NCBI GenBank assembly: GCA_001915575.1
Contig: MNQT01000015.1
Span: 1-62,666, forward strand
Length of the DNA stretch: 62,666 nt
DNA from: Bacteroides sp. CAG:1060_57_27
GTDB taxonomy: Bacteria; Bacteroidota; Bacteroidia; Bacteroidales; UBA932
Direction: 5' to 3'
Position numbers and translations under genes: made by a program. Positions 16,131-25,099 of the stretch are shown one piece after another. Each line of letters starts with the position of its first letter. Position 1 is the first letter of the stretch. Under the pieces are notes generated by a model. That model ran no database searches and was not told the DNA's origin. It saw only the letters and a list, made by a program, of their open reading frames with translations.

Positions 16131-18629
16131 ATGGCAGGATGTAAGAAAGGCGCTCCCGACGCCATACTCGTACACGGGGCAAGGGTACACAATCTCAAGA
16201 ACATAGATGTCCGGGTTCCGCTGGGCGAAATCGTAGGCATAGCCGGGGTCTCCGGCTCCGGCAAGTCCTCGCTCGCTTTGGGCGTGCTGTATTCGGAGGG
16301 CTCGAGACGCTATCTCGAGTCGCTCTCTACCTATACGCGGCGCCGCATGACGCAGGCCGCGAGGGCTGATGTGGACGAGGTGCTGTATGTGCCTGCCGCG
16401 CTGGCCATGCACCAGCGGCCCTCGATTCCCGGGATACGCAGCACCTTCGGTACGGGTACGGAACTTCTCAACAGCCTGAGGCTGATATACTCGCGCCTTG
16501 CAAGCCACAGATGCCCGAACGGGCATTATCTCGAGCCCTCGCTGAAGGTGGCGGCGGGACAGGAACTCGTATGCCCCGAGTGCGGCGCGCATTTCTTCGC
16601 CCCGTCGGCCGAGGAGCTCTCGTTCAACAGCCAGGGTGCCTGTCCGGAGTGCGACGGTACGGGATTCGTGCGCAGGGTCGACGAGTCGACACTCGTGCCT
16701 GACGAGTCGCTCAGCATAGACGAGGGTGCCGTAGCGCCTTGGAACACGCTGATGTGGTCGCTGATGACAGACGTGTGCCGCGAGATGGGCGTGCGTACCG
16801 ACGTCCCTTTCAGGGAATTGACGCCCAAGGAGCGTGATATAGTCTTCCACGGGCCCGCCGAGAAGAAGCATATCTTCTACAAGTCCAAGACCACGAACCA
16901 GGCGGGAGAGCTGGACTTCACATACTATAACGCCGTCTACACCGTCGAGAACGCTCTCGCGAAGGTCAAGGACGAGAAGGGGATGAAGAGGGTCGAGAGG
17001 TTCCTGAAGACCGAGGAGTGCCCGAACTGCGGAGGGTCGCGTCTCAGCGCGGCGGCGCGGGCTCCTCTCGTAAGGGGGATTTCGCTTGCCGACGCCTGCC
17101 GGATGACCCTTTCCGAACTCGTGGAATGGGTGCGCGGAGTGCCGGACACCATGCCGGAGGAGATGCGTCCCATGGCACGGAACATCTGCGAGTCGCTGCT
17201 CGATGCCTCGAGGAGGCTTCTGGACCTCGGAGTGGGCTATCTGAGCCTCGACCGCGCGGCCTCGACGCTTTCTACAGGTGAAAGGCAGCGCATGCAGCTC
17301 GCCCGTGCCGTGAGGAACCGTACGACGGGGGTGCTCTATGTGCTCGACGAGCCCTCAATAGGACTGCATCCTGCGAACATAGCCGGACTTGCCGGGGTTA
17401 TGGAGGATCTCGTCGCCGACGGCAATTCGGTCGTGCTCGTGGACCATGATACCCAGGTGCTGCGCGGAGCTGACCATATAATAGAAATGGGCCCTGGTGC
17501 CGGTTCTTCCGGCGGGCAGGTGATTGCCGAGGGCACGCTGCGCGAGGTGGAATGCAATCCGGCGTCGAAGATCGGGCCTTTCCTCTCGGGAGAGGCCGAA
17601 ATACGCGTCCGAAGCCGCTGCTCTGCCGCCGGACTTTTCGAGAAGGGCAGGATACACCTTTCTACGGATGCGATACATACGGTGAAGCCGCTCGAAGCCG
17701 ACATCCCCAAGGGGAGGCTGACCGTGGTGACCGGAGTCTCAGGCTCCGGAAAGACGACTCTCGTGCTCGAGAGCCTGATTCCGGCACTGAAATCGAAGAT
17801 ATCCCGGACTGCCCTGCCCGGACATGTGCGGAGCGTGGAGGCGGAAGGCATACGCCAGGTGAAGCTGATAGACGCGTCTCCGATAGGGATCAACGTGCGT
17901 TCGACCGTAGCGACCTATGCCAATGTGCACGACGAACTGCGCAAGGTCTACGCCAGGACTCCGGATGCGCGCAGGCTCGGTTTCAAGGACGGGGATTTCT
18001 CATACAATACGGGGCGGCTGCGCTGCCCGACCTGCGACGGCACCGGCATAATCAGCCTCGACGTGCAGTTCCTGCCGGATGTGGACATACCCTGCCCCGA
18101 CTGCCGCGGTTCGCGCTATTCCAGGCAGGCCTTCCTCGTGCGGCGCGAGAACGAGGCGGGCGAGTTCCACTCTCTGCCCGAGCTGATGGCAATGGACGTG
18201 AACGAGGCGCTCGCTGCCTGCGGCGACCTCAAGACCGTGAGCCAGAGGCTGAAGGTGCTCCGAGATCTCGGTCTCGGCTATCTCACCCTCGGGGAGCAGA
18301 CGCCGGGACTCTCCGGCGGCGAGGCACAGAGGCTCAAGCTCGCGAGCGAGATGGGCCGCGGCCAGGACGACTCGCTGTTCGTCTTCGACGAGCCTACGAT
18401 AGGCCTGCATCCCTCCGATGTGCAGACCCTGCTGCAGGTGTTCCAGACACTTGTCGACCACGGCGCCACGGTCATAGTTATCGAGCACGACCTCGATGTG
18501 ATACGCAATGCCGACTATATAGTCGACATGGGCCCGGGCGGCGGAGAGGAGGGCGGACGGATAGTGGTGGCCGGAACCCCAGAGCAGGTGAGCGCCTGCC
18601 CCGGGAGCGTCACGGGAAAGTATATCTGA
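16131..18629 (+). CDS. UvrA-like ABC ATPase (UvrA2 class)
   Basis: An 832-residue, non-membrane tandem ABC ATPase of the excinuclease A family. First half: Walker A GVSGSGKSSL near 40, zinc-finger cysteines CPEC/CPEC at about 145-180, signature LSTGERQR near 380, Walker B YVLDEPSIGLHP. Second half: GVSGSGKTTL near 536, CPTC/CPDC zinc module near 632-660, LSGGEAQRLKLA near 726, Walker B FVFDEPTIGLHP. It is about 100 residues shorter than housekeeping UvrA, which fits the UvrA2/DrrC class thought to lack or shorten the UvrB-binding domain and linked to drug tolerance or DNA-damage resistance. Start ATG 16131 puts only a short tail before the first ABC domain. It is probably not the sole UvrA of the cell. 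Confidence 0.85.
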   Translation: MAGCKKGAPDAILVHGARVHNLKNIDVRVPLGEIVGIAGVSGSGKSSLALGVLYSEGSRRYLESLSTYTRRRMTQAARADVDEVLYVPAALAMHQRPSIPGIRSTFGTGTELLNSLRLIYSRLASHRCPNGHYLEPSLKVAAGQELVCPECGAHFFAPSAEELSFNSQGACPECDGTGFVRRVDESTLVPDESLSIDEGAVAPWNTLMWSLMTDVCREMGVRTDVPFRELTPKERDIVFHGPAEKKHIFYKSKTTNQAGELDFTYYNAVYTVENALAKVKDEKGMKRVERFLKTEECPNCGGSRLSAAARAPLVRGISLADACRMTLSELVEWVRGVPDTMPEEMRPMARNICESLLDASRRLLDLGVGYLSLDRAASTLSTGERQRMQLARAVRNRTTGVLYVLDEPSIGLHPANIAGLAGVMEDLVADGNSVVLVDHDTQVLRGADHIIEMGPGAGSSGGQVIAEGTLREVECNPASKIGPFLSGEAEIRVRSRCSAAGLFEKGRIHLSTDAIHTVKPLEADIPKGRLTVVTGVSGSGKTTLVLESLIPALKSKISRTALPGHVRSVEAEGIRQVKLIDASPIGINVRSTVATYANVHDELRKVYARTPDARRLGFKDGDFSYNTGRLRCPTCDGTGIISLDVQFLPDVDIPCPDCRGSRYSRQAFLVRRENEAGEFHSLPELMAMDVNEALAACGDLKTVSQRLKVLRDLGLGYLTLGEQTPGLSGGEAQRLKLASEMGRGQDDSLFVFDEPTIGLHPSDVQTLLQVFQTLVDHGATVIVIEHDLDVIRNADYIVDMGPGGGEEGGRIVVAGTPEQVSACPGSVTGKYI

Positions 18630-18631
18630 TC

Positions 18632-18739
18632 ATGCGTACCCTCGGCCGCAACATGGCGTGGATGCTCAAGAGCTTCGCGTCTTCAGGCCTTCCCCTGCCG
18701 GAGAACGAAGAGGGCGCCGTTACGAGTTTCATAAGGTGA
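18632..18739 (+). pseudogene. remnant of an NAD(P)H-dependent FMN reductase gene (3' end)
   Basis: A 35-codon open frame encodes RTLGRNMAWMLKS, a proline- and glutamate-containing spacer, then TSFIR and a stop. This resembles the C-terminal end of NADPH-dependent FMN reductase/flavodoxin-fold oxidoreductases, which commonly end in a NMAxLLK helix and a NFIR-type tail. The flavin-binding body is absent because uvrA-like coding sequence abuts it directly. Either deletion fused the stump to the uvrA gene end or it is translated as an orphan peptide, which is less likely. Confidence 0.6.
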
Positions 18740-18858
18740 CGACAAGCGCCTGCTGGTAGTCCCCGGAGCCTGCATGCCGACCTCTACGACAATCTGGAAA
18801 GATACCTTTCGATGCGATACGGGTGTTCCTGAGGAACTATCTCGGGGAAAGGATATGA
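18740..18858 (+). pseudogene. remnant of an alpha/beta hydrolase gene (3' end, frameshifted)
   Basis: Translated in three frames in turn, this stretch reads KRLLVVPGA, then HADLYDNLER, then PFDAIRVFLRNYLGERI and a stop. Together these resemble the C-terminal end of small alpha/beta hydrolases, where a 'VPGAxHxDLYD' segment carries the catalytic histidine. At least two frameshifts separate the pieces and the N-terminal two thirds are missing. It follows directly after the FMN reductase stump, so a lost two-gene module is likely. Confidence 0.55.
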
Positions 18859-18919
18859 TTAGGAATTTACATGGAGAATAGCTATATTAGTCGTTCATTT
18901 TCTTAAATAAAGGTATAAG

Positions 18920-19696
18920 ATGAACAGAATTTCCTTTGTTGCCGCGTTGTCTTGCGCGGCTCTGTTGGTGGTGGGGGTAGGCTGCAAGCCTGCATCTACT
19001 GTCCCAGAAGTTAGTGTTACCGTAGGTGAAGTCACGTCTAGTTCGGTTTCGTTCTCCGTATCTGCCGTGAATGCGGCGGAGTGTTTCTATGAGGTCCTTG
19101 AAGGAAGCGGTGCGGCGCCGGATGCCATGGAGGTTATCGAGAACGGTGTTCCTGTCGACCTTACGGTATCTTCCGATGTGACGGTAGAAGGGCTGGAGGC
19201 TTCCACGGAGTATCTCATAGTTGTTGCAGTCAGGTCCGGCGACGGCCAGACAGCACTTGGAAGTGTCGAGGCCACTACCGGGGCCGAGCCTGCAGTCGTG
19301 CTCGACAGTGCCAGCGGCAGACATTACGGCAGCACCAACAACTGGAACTTGACGTTGCGCGGAACAGTAGATGCCGTGGAATACGAAATATCTCTCGACC
19401 TCTATGATGACGATTCTATCGATGCCGGTTATCTTACCGCGGGCGAGTATACGGTTTCCGACGGGACGGAAGACGGCGACCTGAATATCGACTACAGTTC
19501 CGTAGACTTGTACGTAACGGAGGACGACGCCTGGACGAATTATCACTATACCCTGGTTTCCGGAACTCTGGACGTAGATATTGTCGACGGGGAATATTCT
19601 TTCCGTCTCGATGCCGTAGTGTCCGACGGAAATACTGAAAGCAGCCTTACCGTCGTATACGACGGGCCGGTGGACGGAATAGAGATAGCCGGGTAG
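18920..19696 (+). CDS. lipoprotein with fibronectin type III-like N-terminal domain
   Basis: A 258-residue secreted lipoprotein of unknown function. Residues 1-22 are a signal peptide ending in a lipobox (VGVGC, acylated Cys22). Residues about 25-118 show the strand pattern of a fibronectin III-like domain (VSVTVGEVTSSSVSFSVSA, then EGLEASTEYLIVVAV). The rest is Asp/Thr-rich and predicted all beta. There are no catalytic motifs. It is followed after 2 nt by a second lipoprotein gene, so the two are co-expressed and probably surface-located. The Asp/Gly-rich composition suggests metal or glycan contact but does not prove it. Confidence 0.8.
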   Translation: MNRISFVAALSCAALLVVGVGCKPASTVPEVSVTVGEVTSSSVSFSVSAVNAAECFYEVLEGSGAAPDAMEVIENGVPVDLTVSSDVTVEGLEASTEYLIVVAVRSGDGQTALGSVEATTGAEPAVVLDSASGRHYGSTNNWNLTLRGTVDAVEYEISLDLYDDDSIDAGYLTAGEYTVSDGTEDGDLNIDYSSVDLYVTEDDAWTNYHYTLVSGTLDVDIVDGEYSFRLDAVVSDGNTESSLTVVYDGPVDGIEIAG

Positions 19697-19698
19697 GT

Positions 19699-20811
19699 AT
19701 GAGGTTGTGTATCTTTGCAGTTGCGACGGCATTGTGCCTTGTTGCCGCATCATGCGATAAGGGCGGGGGAACCGTTCCCCCGTTCGTTCCTGAAGGACAT
19801 AACCTTTCTGCCGACGGTGCGTTTGCGAACAGCTATATAGTGGAAGAGGGCGGAGAGTACTGCTTCGAGGCAAGACGTGTGGACGGTTCTCCGGTGGATG
19901 GCATTGCCTATGCCGACTGGATATGGTCGACTGACGACGTGAGGCCGGAAGGACTCGTAAGCGATGTCAGCTACAATGACGGATATATCTGTCTTACCGC
20001 CGTGCAGGGGAAGGGAAATGCTGTCGTCGGTGCATTCGATGCTGACGGGAAGGTTCTGTGGAGCTGGCATCTGTGGTTCACTGAGCAGCCCGCCCTCCAG
20101 ACCCTCGACAACGGTGCCGTCTTCATGGACAGGAACCTCGGCGCCATGAGCGCGGAGCCTGAAGATGTCGAGCTGACCTATGGACTGAAGTACCAGTGGG
20201 GAAGGAAAGACCCTTTTTATGGAGGAGGCTCCAATGAAGATGCATCGTCCGTGTTTTCCGAGGCGCGTGCTGCGACCGTGTTCAATCCTGACATCGAAGG
20301 TTTCGGCTGGACTGCGGAAAAGAAGTCCCCCTCGAACGGAACGGTGGAATTTGCCGTGGCCAACCCTACCGTATTCATCTATACGGACAAGGGCGAGGAC
20401 GGCTGCGACTGGCTGCTCGAGCGTGACGACTATCTGTGGAATGATCCGCTGACTGACGGAAAGACCAATTATGATCCCTGCCCTGCCGGATACCGCGTGG
20501 CTTACGACGGTGCATGGGAGGGCTGCGGCTACTGGAACGTGGACGACGATGCCGAAAACGGAGGCCGTACGCATGTGACGGAGGCCGGAGAGCACATCTG
20601 GTGGCCGCTGGACGGTACAAGATGGGGCGATGCCGATGCCGGAAGGCTCGGCTATGTCGGTCTTTACGGTGTCGGAGCGATCTGGATGCGTACTACGGTC
20701 GGCTGCGGTTATAACGCCAGCTGTTTCTATTACCATCAGGGAACCTATCTTGGCAGCAGCTATGCGATGTACCGTGCCTACGGAGAATCCGTGCGCTGCG
20801 TGAAGGAATAG
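19699..20811 (+). CDS. FISUMP-like surface lipoprotein
   Basis: A 370-residue lipoprotein (lipobox VAASC, Cys19). The mid-section VLWSWHLWF followed by FMDRNLGA and YQWGRKDPF, and the C-terminal DPCPAGYRV and ending GESVRCVKE, are the conserved landmarks of a FISUMP (Fibrobacter succinogenes major paralog) type domain common in surface lipoproteins of Bacteroidales. Function is unknown; related proteins are thought to be surface-exposed adhesion or binding factors. It shares the same landmarks in the same order with the minus-strand lipoprotein at 23220-24380, so the two are paralogues. The two genes flank the GH3 gene. Confidence 0.8.
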   Translation: MRLCIFAVATALCLVAASCDKGGGTVPPFVPEGHNLSADGAFANSYIVEEGGEYCFEARRVDGSPVDGIAYADWIWSTDDVRPEGLVSDVSYNDGYICLTAVQGKGNAVVGAFDADGKVLWSWHLWFTEQPALQTLDNGAVFMDRNLGAMSAEPEDVELTYGLKYQWGRKDPFYGGGSNEDASSVFSEARAATVFNPDIEGFGWTAEKKSPSNGTVEFAVANPTVFIYTDKGEDGCDWLLERDDYLWNDPLTDGKTNYDPCPAGYRVAYDGAWEGCGYWNVDDDAENGGRTHVTEAGEHIWWPLDGTRWGDADAGRLGYVGLYGVGAIWMRTTVGCGYNASCFYYHQGTYLGSSYAMYRAYGESVRCVKE

Positions 20812-20845
20812 GATTCTATGGAGGCAGACCGGACTTCCTGATGCC

Positions 20846-23185
20846 TCAGATTACCGTGCTTTCGGAGAAGTAGCGGTCCCTAAGTGGCTTCACGACTTTC
20901 TTGCCCTTGAGAGTGACTTCTCCTCTGAGCCTTATGTCTTGGGACGAGGCTCCTACCTTGATTGTGAAGGTGCCGGGAGTGATATTCCACTGCCTGGTGC
21001 CTTCATTGCTGTAGTAGCCGAACTGTTCGGTGTAGAGTCTTACCTTGACGGTCCTGCTCTCTCCCGGTTCGAGCGTCACCCTGTCGAAACCTTGGAGCTG
21101 TATGGGCCGCAGCGGCTGGGATGCGTCGGTGGGGGAGATGTATATCTGCACTATCTCGTCGGCCTTGACGGAGCCGGTGTTCTTCACTTCGAACGATAGG
21201 CTTACCGACTCGGAGCCGGTCGAGGTCTCGCGCTCGAGCGAGAGATTCGAGTATTCGAAGCTGGTATAGCTCAGGCCGAATCCGAAAGGCCATGCCACGC
21301 GCGGGTCTTTCTCCGCGGAGTAGTTGTAGCACAGCGGCTCGTAGACTTCGGTGTTAGGATAGCTTACCGACAGTTTCGCGGAAGGGGAGATGTGTCCGTA
21401 GAGTATGTCCGCTACCGCGTTTCCGCCCTCCTCGCCAGGATACCAGGCCTGGATGACAGCGGCGCACCTCTCGGCTATTCCGGAAATCACCTGCGCGCGG
21501 CCTCCGAACACTACCAGCACCACCGGTTTGCCGGTTGCGAGCAGTTCTTCCACGTACTGTTCCTGCTTCCCGGGAAGGCGCAGTCCGTCGCGGTCGCGGT
21601 TCTCGCCGCAGAGCATGACGTTCTCGCCCATCGCTGCGACTATCACGTCGGACTGCCTTGCCATCGCGAGGGCTTCTGCCTTGTCGGTCTTCTCTCCTGA
21701 GTCGACCCTGCGGCTGAGCATGGAGCGCTGGCGTGCGCGCTGGTCGCCCGCGTCGGTATATCTGGTCTCGAGCCCTTCGGTCCAGTCGCAGCCGCGCGAA
21801 TAGAGTATCTCGAACCCGTCGGGCCTGCGTGACTGCATTCCGTCGAGCAGCTTTGCGATATAGGGGTGTCCCGGGTCTGTGTCCCATTTCCAGAAATAGG
21901 CCATCGAGGGGAACGAGTAGTCTCCGCACATTGCCCATATCGAGTTCGCGTTGGGTCCTGTGAGGAATATCTTTCCGCCGCCCTTCAGGGGCAGGATACC
22001 GTCGTTCTCGAGCAGCACTATCGACTGCGACGCTATATCGTATGCGGTGCGGCGTTCTTCGGGGGTGTCCATGGCGAGCTTTCCGCCGGCGTAGAGGTAG
22101 GGCTCGGCGTCCAGGAGTCCGGCGCGGAACTTATAGCGTAGCACATCTTTCACCGCGCGCTCGAAGGCTTCGGGGGATGCGAGCCCCTTGTCGAGGGCCT
22201 CCTGCAGGTGCGCGTAGTTGCTTCCAGTTGGAAAGTCCGCGTCATTGCCGGCGTTGATTGCCGCCGCGGCCTTCTCGGCGGGAGTATCCGGCCCGGGTAT
22301 CTGGTCGATTGCGGTGTAGTCGCTCACGACCATGCCGTCGAATCCGAGATAGCCGCGCAGTATGTCGGTGAGTATCTCGCTGCTGGCTACGCACTTGGTG
22401 CCGTGGAACTCATGGTAGCCGGGCATCAGGGCCTTGCTTCCGGCGAGGCGTATCATGGTCTCGTGGGGCAACAGTATCTCCTCCATAAGTTCTTTCTCCC
22501 GGGCATCGCCGCCCCCGCCGTATCCGAGGTAGTGCTTGGAGCAGGCTCCGACGCCTTTCCTGAGATCGCCCTGCTGCAGTCCCCTTACGAACGCAGTGCC
22601 CATTACGGCGGAAAGGTAGGCGTCCTCGCCGTATGACTCCTCAAGCCTGTTGAAGCTCGGGGTGCGGCAGACGTCGACCATGGGCGAGAGCGAGAGCACT
22701 CCGCCCATCCTGCGCAGCGCGGTTCCCGTCTGGAGGGTCTTCAGTTCCGCGAGCTCGGGATTGAACGAGCAGGCCTGACCTATCTGCTGGGGATAGATAG
22801 TGGCGTCCTGGGTGTTGATTCCCGAGAGCACCTCCTCGTGGAACAGGGCGGGGATGCCGTTGGGAGTGTTGTGCATTAGCCAGTCCTGCACGGCGGCCAC
22901 GCGGTCGCGCAGCTCCTCCGCGCTCATCGACTTCTGGCTCGCATACTGCGAGAAGTGTCCGATTCCGTAGGGAATCAGTTCGGCACATTTCGCCGTGTCG
23001 AGATTCCCGTCCCCGTCGAAGAGTGCGTCCATGTAGGTGCTCCTGAGCTGGGCTATCCTCTCTTCCTGCGGCATCCTGTCGTAGAGCCTGTCGATCTGCC
23101 TTTCCATTCTGCTTTCCGAATTGCCGCAGCCTGCCATGGCGAGCGCCGCGAGCATGATTGAAGTAGGTGTGGTCTGCTTTTTCAT
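20846..23185 (-). CDS. glycoside hydrolase family 3 beta-glucosidase-like lipoprotein
   Basis: Exo-acting beta-glycosidase, probably beta-glucosidase or beta-xylosidase, 779 residues. N-terminal lipobox AMAGC (Cys20) places it on a membrane surface. GH3 N-terminal barrel with the SKHYLGYG motif near 216 and nucleophile Asp in MVVSDYTAID near 289; GH3 C-terminal domain with AAMGENVMLCGENRDRDGLRLPG; then a fibronectin III-like C-terminal domain (EVKNTGSVKADEIVQIYIS). The gene starts 34 bp after the FISUMP-like lipoprotein gene upstream on the same strand, suggesting a two-gene unit acting on an external glycan. Substrate cannot be fixed from sequence. Confidence 0.92.
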   Translation of the reverse strand: MKKQTTPTSIMLAALAMAGCGNSESRMERQIDRLYDRMPQEERIAQLRSTYMDALFDGDGNLDTAKCAELIPYGIGHFSQYASQKSMSAEELRDRVAAVQDWLMHNTPNGIPALFHEEVLSGINTQDATIYPQQIGQACSFNPELAELKTLQTGTALRRMGGVLSLSPMVDVCRTPSFNRLEESYGEDAYLSAVMGTAFVRGLQQGDLRKGVGACSKHYLGYGGGGDAREKELMEEILLPHETMIRLAGSKALMPGYHEFHGTKCVASSEILTDILRGYLGFDGMVVSDYTAIDQIPGPDTPAEKAAAAINAGNDADFPTGSNYAHLQEALDKGLASPEAFERAVKDVLRYKFRAGLLDAEPYLYAGGKLAMDTPEERRTAYDIASQSIVLLENDGILPLKGGGKIFLTGPNANSIWAMCGDYSFPSMAYFWKWDTDPGHPYIAKLLDGMQSRRPDGFEILYSRGCDWTEGLETRYTDAGDQRARQRSMLSRRVDSGEKTDKAEALAMARQSDVIVAAMGENVMLCGENRDRDGLRLPGKQEQYVEELLATGKPVVLVVFGGRAQVISGIAERCAAVIQAWYPGEEGGNAVADILYGHISPSAKLSVSYPNTEVYEPLCYNYSAEKDPRVAWPFGFGLSYTSFEYSNLSLERETSTGSESVSLSFEVKNTGSVKADEIVQIYISPTDASQPLRPIQLQGFDRVTLEPGESRTVKVRLYTEQFGYYSNEGTRQWNITPGTFTIKVGASSQDIRLRGEVTLKGKKVVKPLRDRYFSESTVI

Positions 23186-23219
23186 ATCGTCATGGTTAAA
23201 TCGGGTCCGTGTTTGCTGC

Positions 23220-24380
23220 CTACTCCCTTACGCAGCGCAGCGACATGCCCTGGGAGCGGGAGTCCTTGCTGACCAGGTTGAAGAAGCGTCCGTCGATTAT
23301 GAACTTGTACTGGCCGTAGAGGTCGGGGTGTGCCGGATCCTTGGAGGCATCTCCTTTCGTGCCTATCCACAGGCCGCTGTATTCGTACCCCTCGTTGTAG
23401 TCGAGTCCGCCGGACGCATATACCCTCGTACCGGTCGCGGGGAACCATATTCCGTCGTAGTCGGCTCCCTGCCCCTCGGCGTCCCATACTATCTTGTCAT
23501 AGGTCAGGTAGTCGTAGGGCGTGTTGCCCTCTGCGTCGCATACGGGAACCTTGTATCCGGGAGGGCAGGGGTCGTAGACGCTCTTCGTCATGCTCTCGCC
23601 TCCCCAGCGGTCGTCGTCGGATTCATCGCTCCAGTCCTTGGTAGCGTATGCCAGTCCGGTGTAGAATACCTCTGGATTGAGGATAGACTTCTCTACCGTT
23701 CCCTCTCCCTGTGCAAGCTCCCGGAACTTGGGAAGTTCGTTCCCGTCCATGTCGTAGTAGACCGGCTCGCCGTCCTGCACATAGCTGTAGTCATCGTTCT
23801 GAATGGTATATGAAACTGTCGCCGGGAACGGATCCTTCCTTCCCCACTGGTAGAGCATGCCGTACGAGTCAGGGTCTCCGTGCGTGGTGTTCAGCGCACC
23901 GAGGTTGCGGTCCATGAAGGTCCATGTCGTTCCGGCGGCGTTCGGCTCGGTCGTGAAGTCCGAGTCAGAGGGCCTGTAGTCCGTTATCCACAGATGCCAG
24001 CTCCAGAGTATGTTCCCCTCGGCGTCGGTCGCCGCGACGAGGGCGTTCCCGTCTATGCTTGAAGTCTGGACTACGATACCCTTCTCTATAGATGAATATT
24101 CGAGCTGCTTCACCAGGCCTTTGGCGCTCTGCCATACCAGCTCCGCTGAGGCGACTTCGCCTACGGGCTCCGCCGAGTTGCCCTTGACTGAGGCGTCGAG
24201 CACCGATACCGAGCCGGGCTGGACTATGTAGCAGTTGGCCGTTCCTGCGGCGGACAGGTTGGTTGCGTCTGAGGGGATGGCCGGGTCTGTCCAGGGACCG
24301 GTGGCCTTGTTGCAGGAACTTGAGAGTACGGCGAACGCGAGCGTTGATGCTGCGGCCAATGTCGTGAGTGCATGTTTCAT
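23220..24380 (-). CDS. FISUMP-like surface lipoprotein
   Basis: A 386-residue lipoprotein with lipobox LSSSC (Cys23). It carries the landmark series ILWSWHLWI, TFMDRNLGAL, YQWGRKDPF, DPCPPGYKV and terminal MSLRCVRE, matching its paralogue at 19699-20811. The ATG at 24380 starts the signal peptide; a longer open frame upstream has no ATG that would give one. It precedes the GH3 gene in the same orientation by 34 bp. A role in glycan or surface binding alongside the GH3 enzyme is an inference from context only. Confidence 0.8.
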   Translation of the reverse strand: MKHALTTLAAASTLAFAVLSSSCNKATGPWTDPAIPSDATNLSAAGTANCYIVQPGSVSVLDASVKGNSAEPVGEVASAELVWQSAKGLVKQLEYSSIEKGIVVQTSSIDGNALVAATDAEGNILWSWHLWITDYRPSDSDFTTEPNAAGTTWTFMDRNLGALNTTHGDPDSYGMLYQWGRKDPFPATVSYTIQNDDYSYVQDGEPVYYDMDGNELPKFRELAQGEGTVEKSILNPEVFYTGLAYATKDWSDESDDDRWGGESMTKSVYDPCPPGYKVPVCDAEGNTPYDYLTYDKIVWDAEGQGADYDGIWFPATGTRVYASGGLDYNEGYEYSGLWIGTKGDASKDPAHPDLYGQYKFIIDGRFFNLVSKDSRSQGMSLRCVRE

Positions 24381-24472
24381 GATGCTGGCTGTTTGATTTA
24401 TTGGTAATAACGGCTTGTAAGGTATGCAGAAAACTGGAGAATAGCAAGTCCCGGTGTATCTTCGCCGTGTTT

Positions 24473-25099
24473 TCAGAGACTGCAGAAGAAGGTGACGAGC
24501 ACGGGAGTCGCGATTTCGAGCATCATCCCGTGGACCAGGGCTGCTGGGACTATGTCGGATCCGGCGCTGCGGCTGATTGCAGGCAGGGCTGAATCCATTG
24601 AAGTGACGCCTGCCGCCACGACGGGAGCCGTCCTGCCGCACAGCCTCATCAGCAGGGGTGCTCCTGCAATGGAGAGTATCTCTCGCGCCATATTGGTCAT
24701 GAGGGCCAGGGCGGCGAGCGTGGCGGCACCGTCTGGGCCGAGCGAGGCTTCCTTCATTCCGGATATTATGACAGACGACAGGGAATAGTAGCCGAAGCCG
24801 CAGCCCACGGTTATGCAGTCTTTCGTGCTCCACTCGGAGATAGCGAGGCCGGCAAGGGCCGAGAACAGTATGGTTCCGACGACAGTGCAGACCGGGAGCA
24901 TCAGTATGCGCGGAGTGAGGCTTTTCCTGACCTTTGCCAGGCCGCCGTCCGCACCAAGTCCGAGTCCCACCTGGAAAATCAGTACATAGAGTATGAGCTG
25001 AGCCGCCAGCCCTATATCCCAGCTGTCGGGCAATAAGCCCGAGAAGCCTGTCAGCACTCCGGCTACAAAGAGTCCCAGGGCAATGAACGTGCCATTCAT
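24473..25099 (-). CDS. LysO-family lysine exporter, C-terminal part
   Basis: A 208-residue membrane protein with about five or six hydrophobic segments, matching the C-terminal two thirds of LysO (DUF340), which exports lysine in E. coli. Conserved-looking charged positions lie in the helix around GFGYYSLSSV and MTNMAREILS. The start overlaps the stop of the gene for the N-terminal part by 4 bp (ATGA), a normal coupled arrangement for this family in Bacteroidetes, so I treat it as a split transporter rather than a frameshift. Confidence 0.85.
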   Translation of the reverse strand: MNGTFIALGLFVAGVLTGFSGLLPDSWDIGLAAQLILYVLIFQVGLGLGADGGLAKVRKSLTPRILMLPVCTVVGTILFSALAGLAISEWSTKDCITVGCGFGYYSLSSVIISGMKEASLGPDGAATLAALALMTNMAREILSIAGAPLLMRLCGRTAPVVAAGVTSMDSALPAISRSAGSDIVPAALVHGMMLEIATPVLVTFFCSL

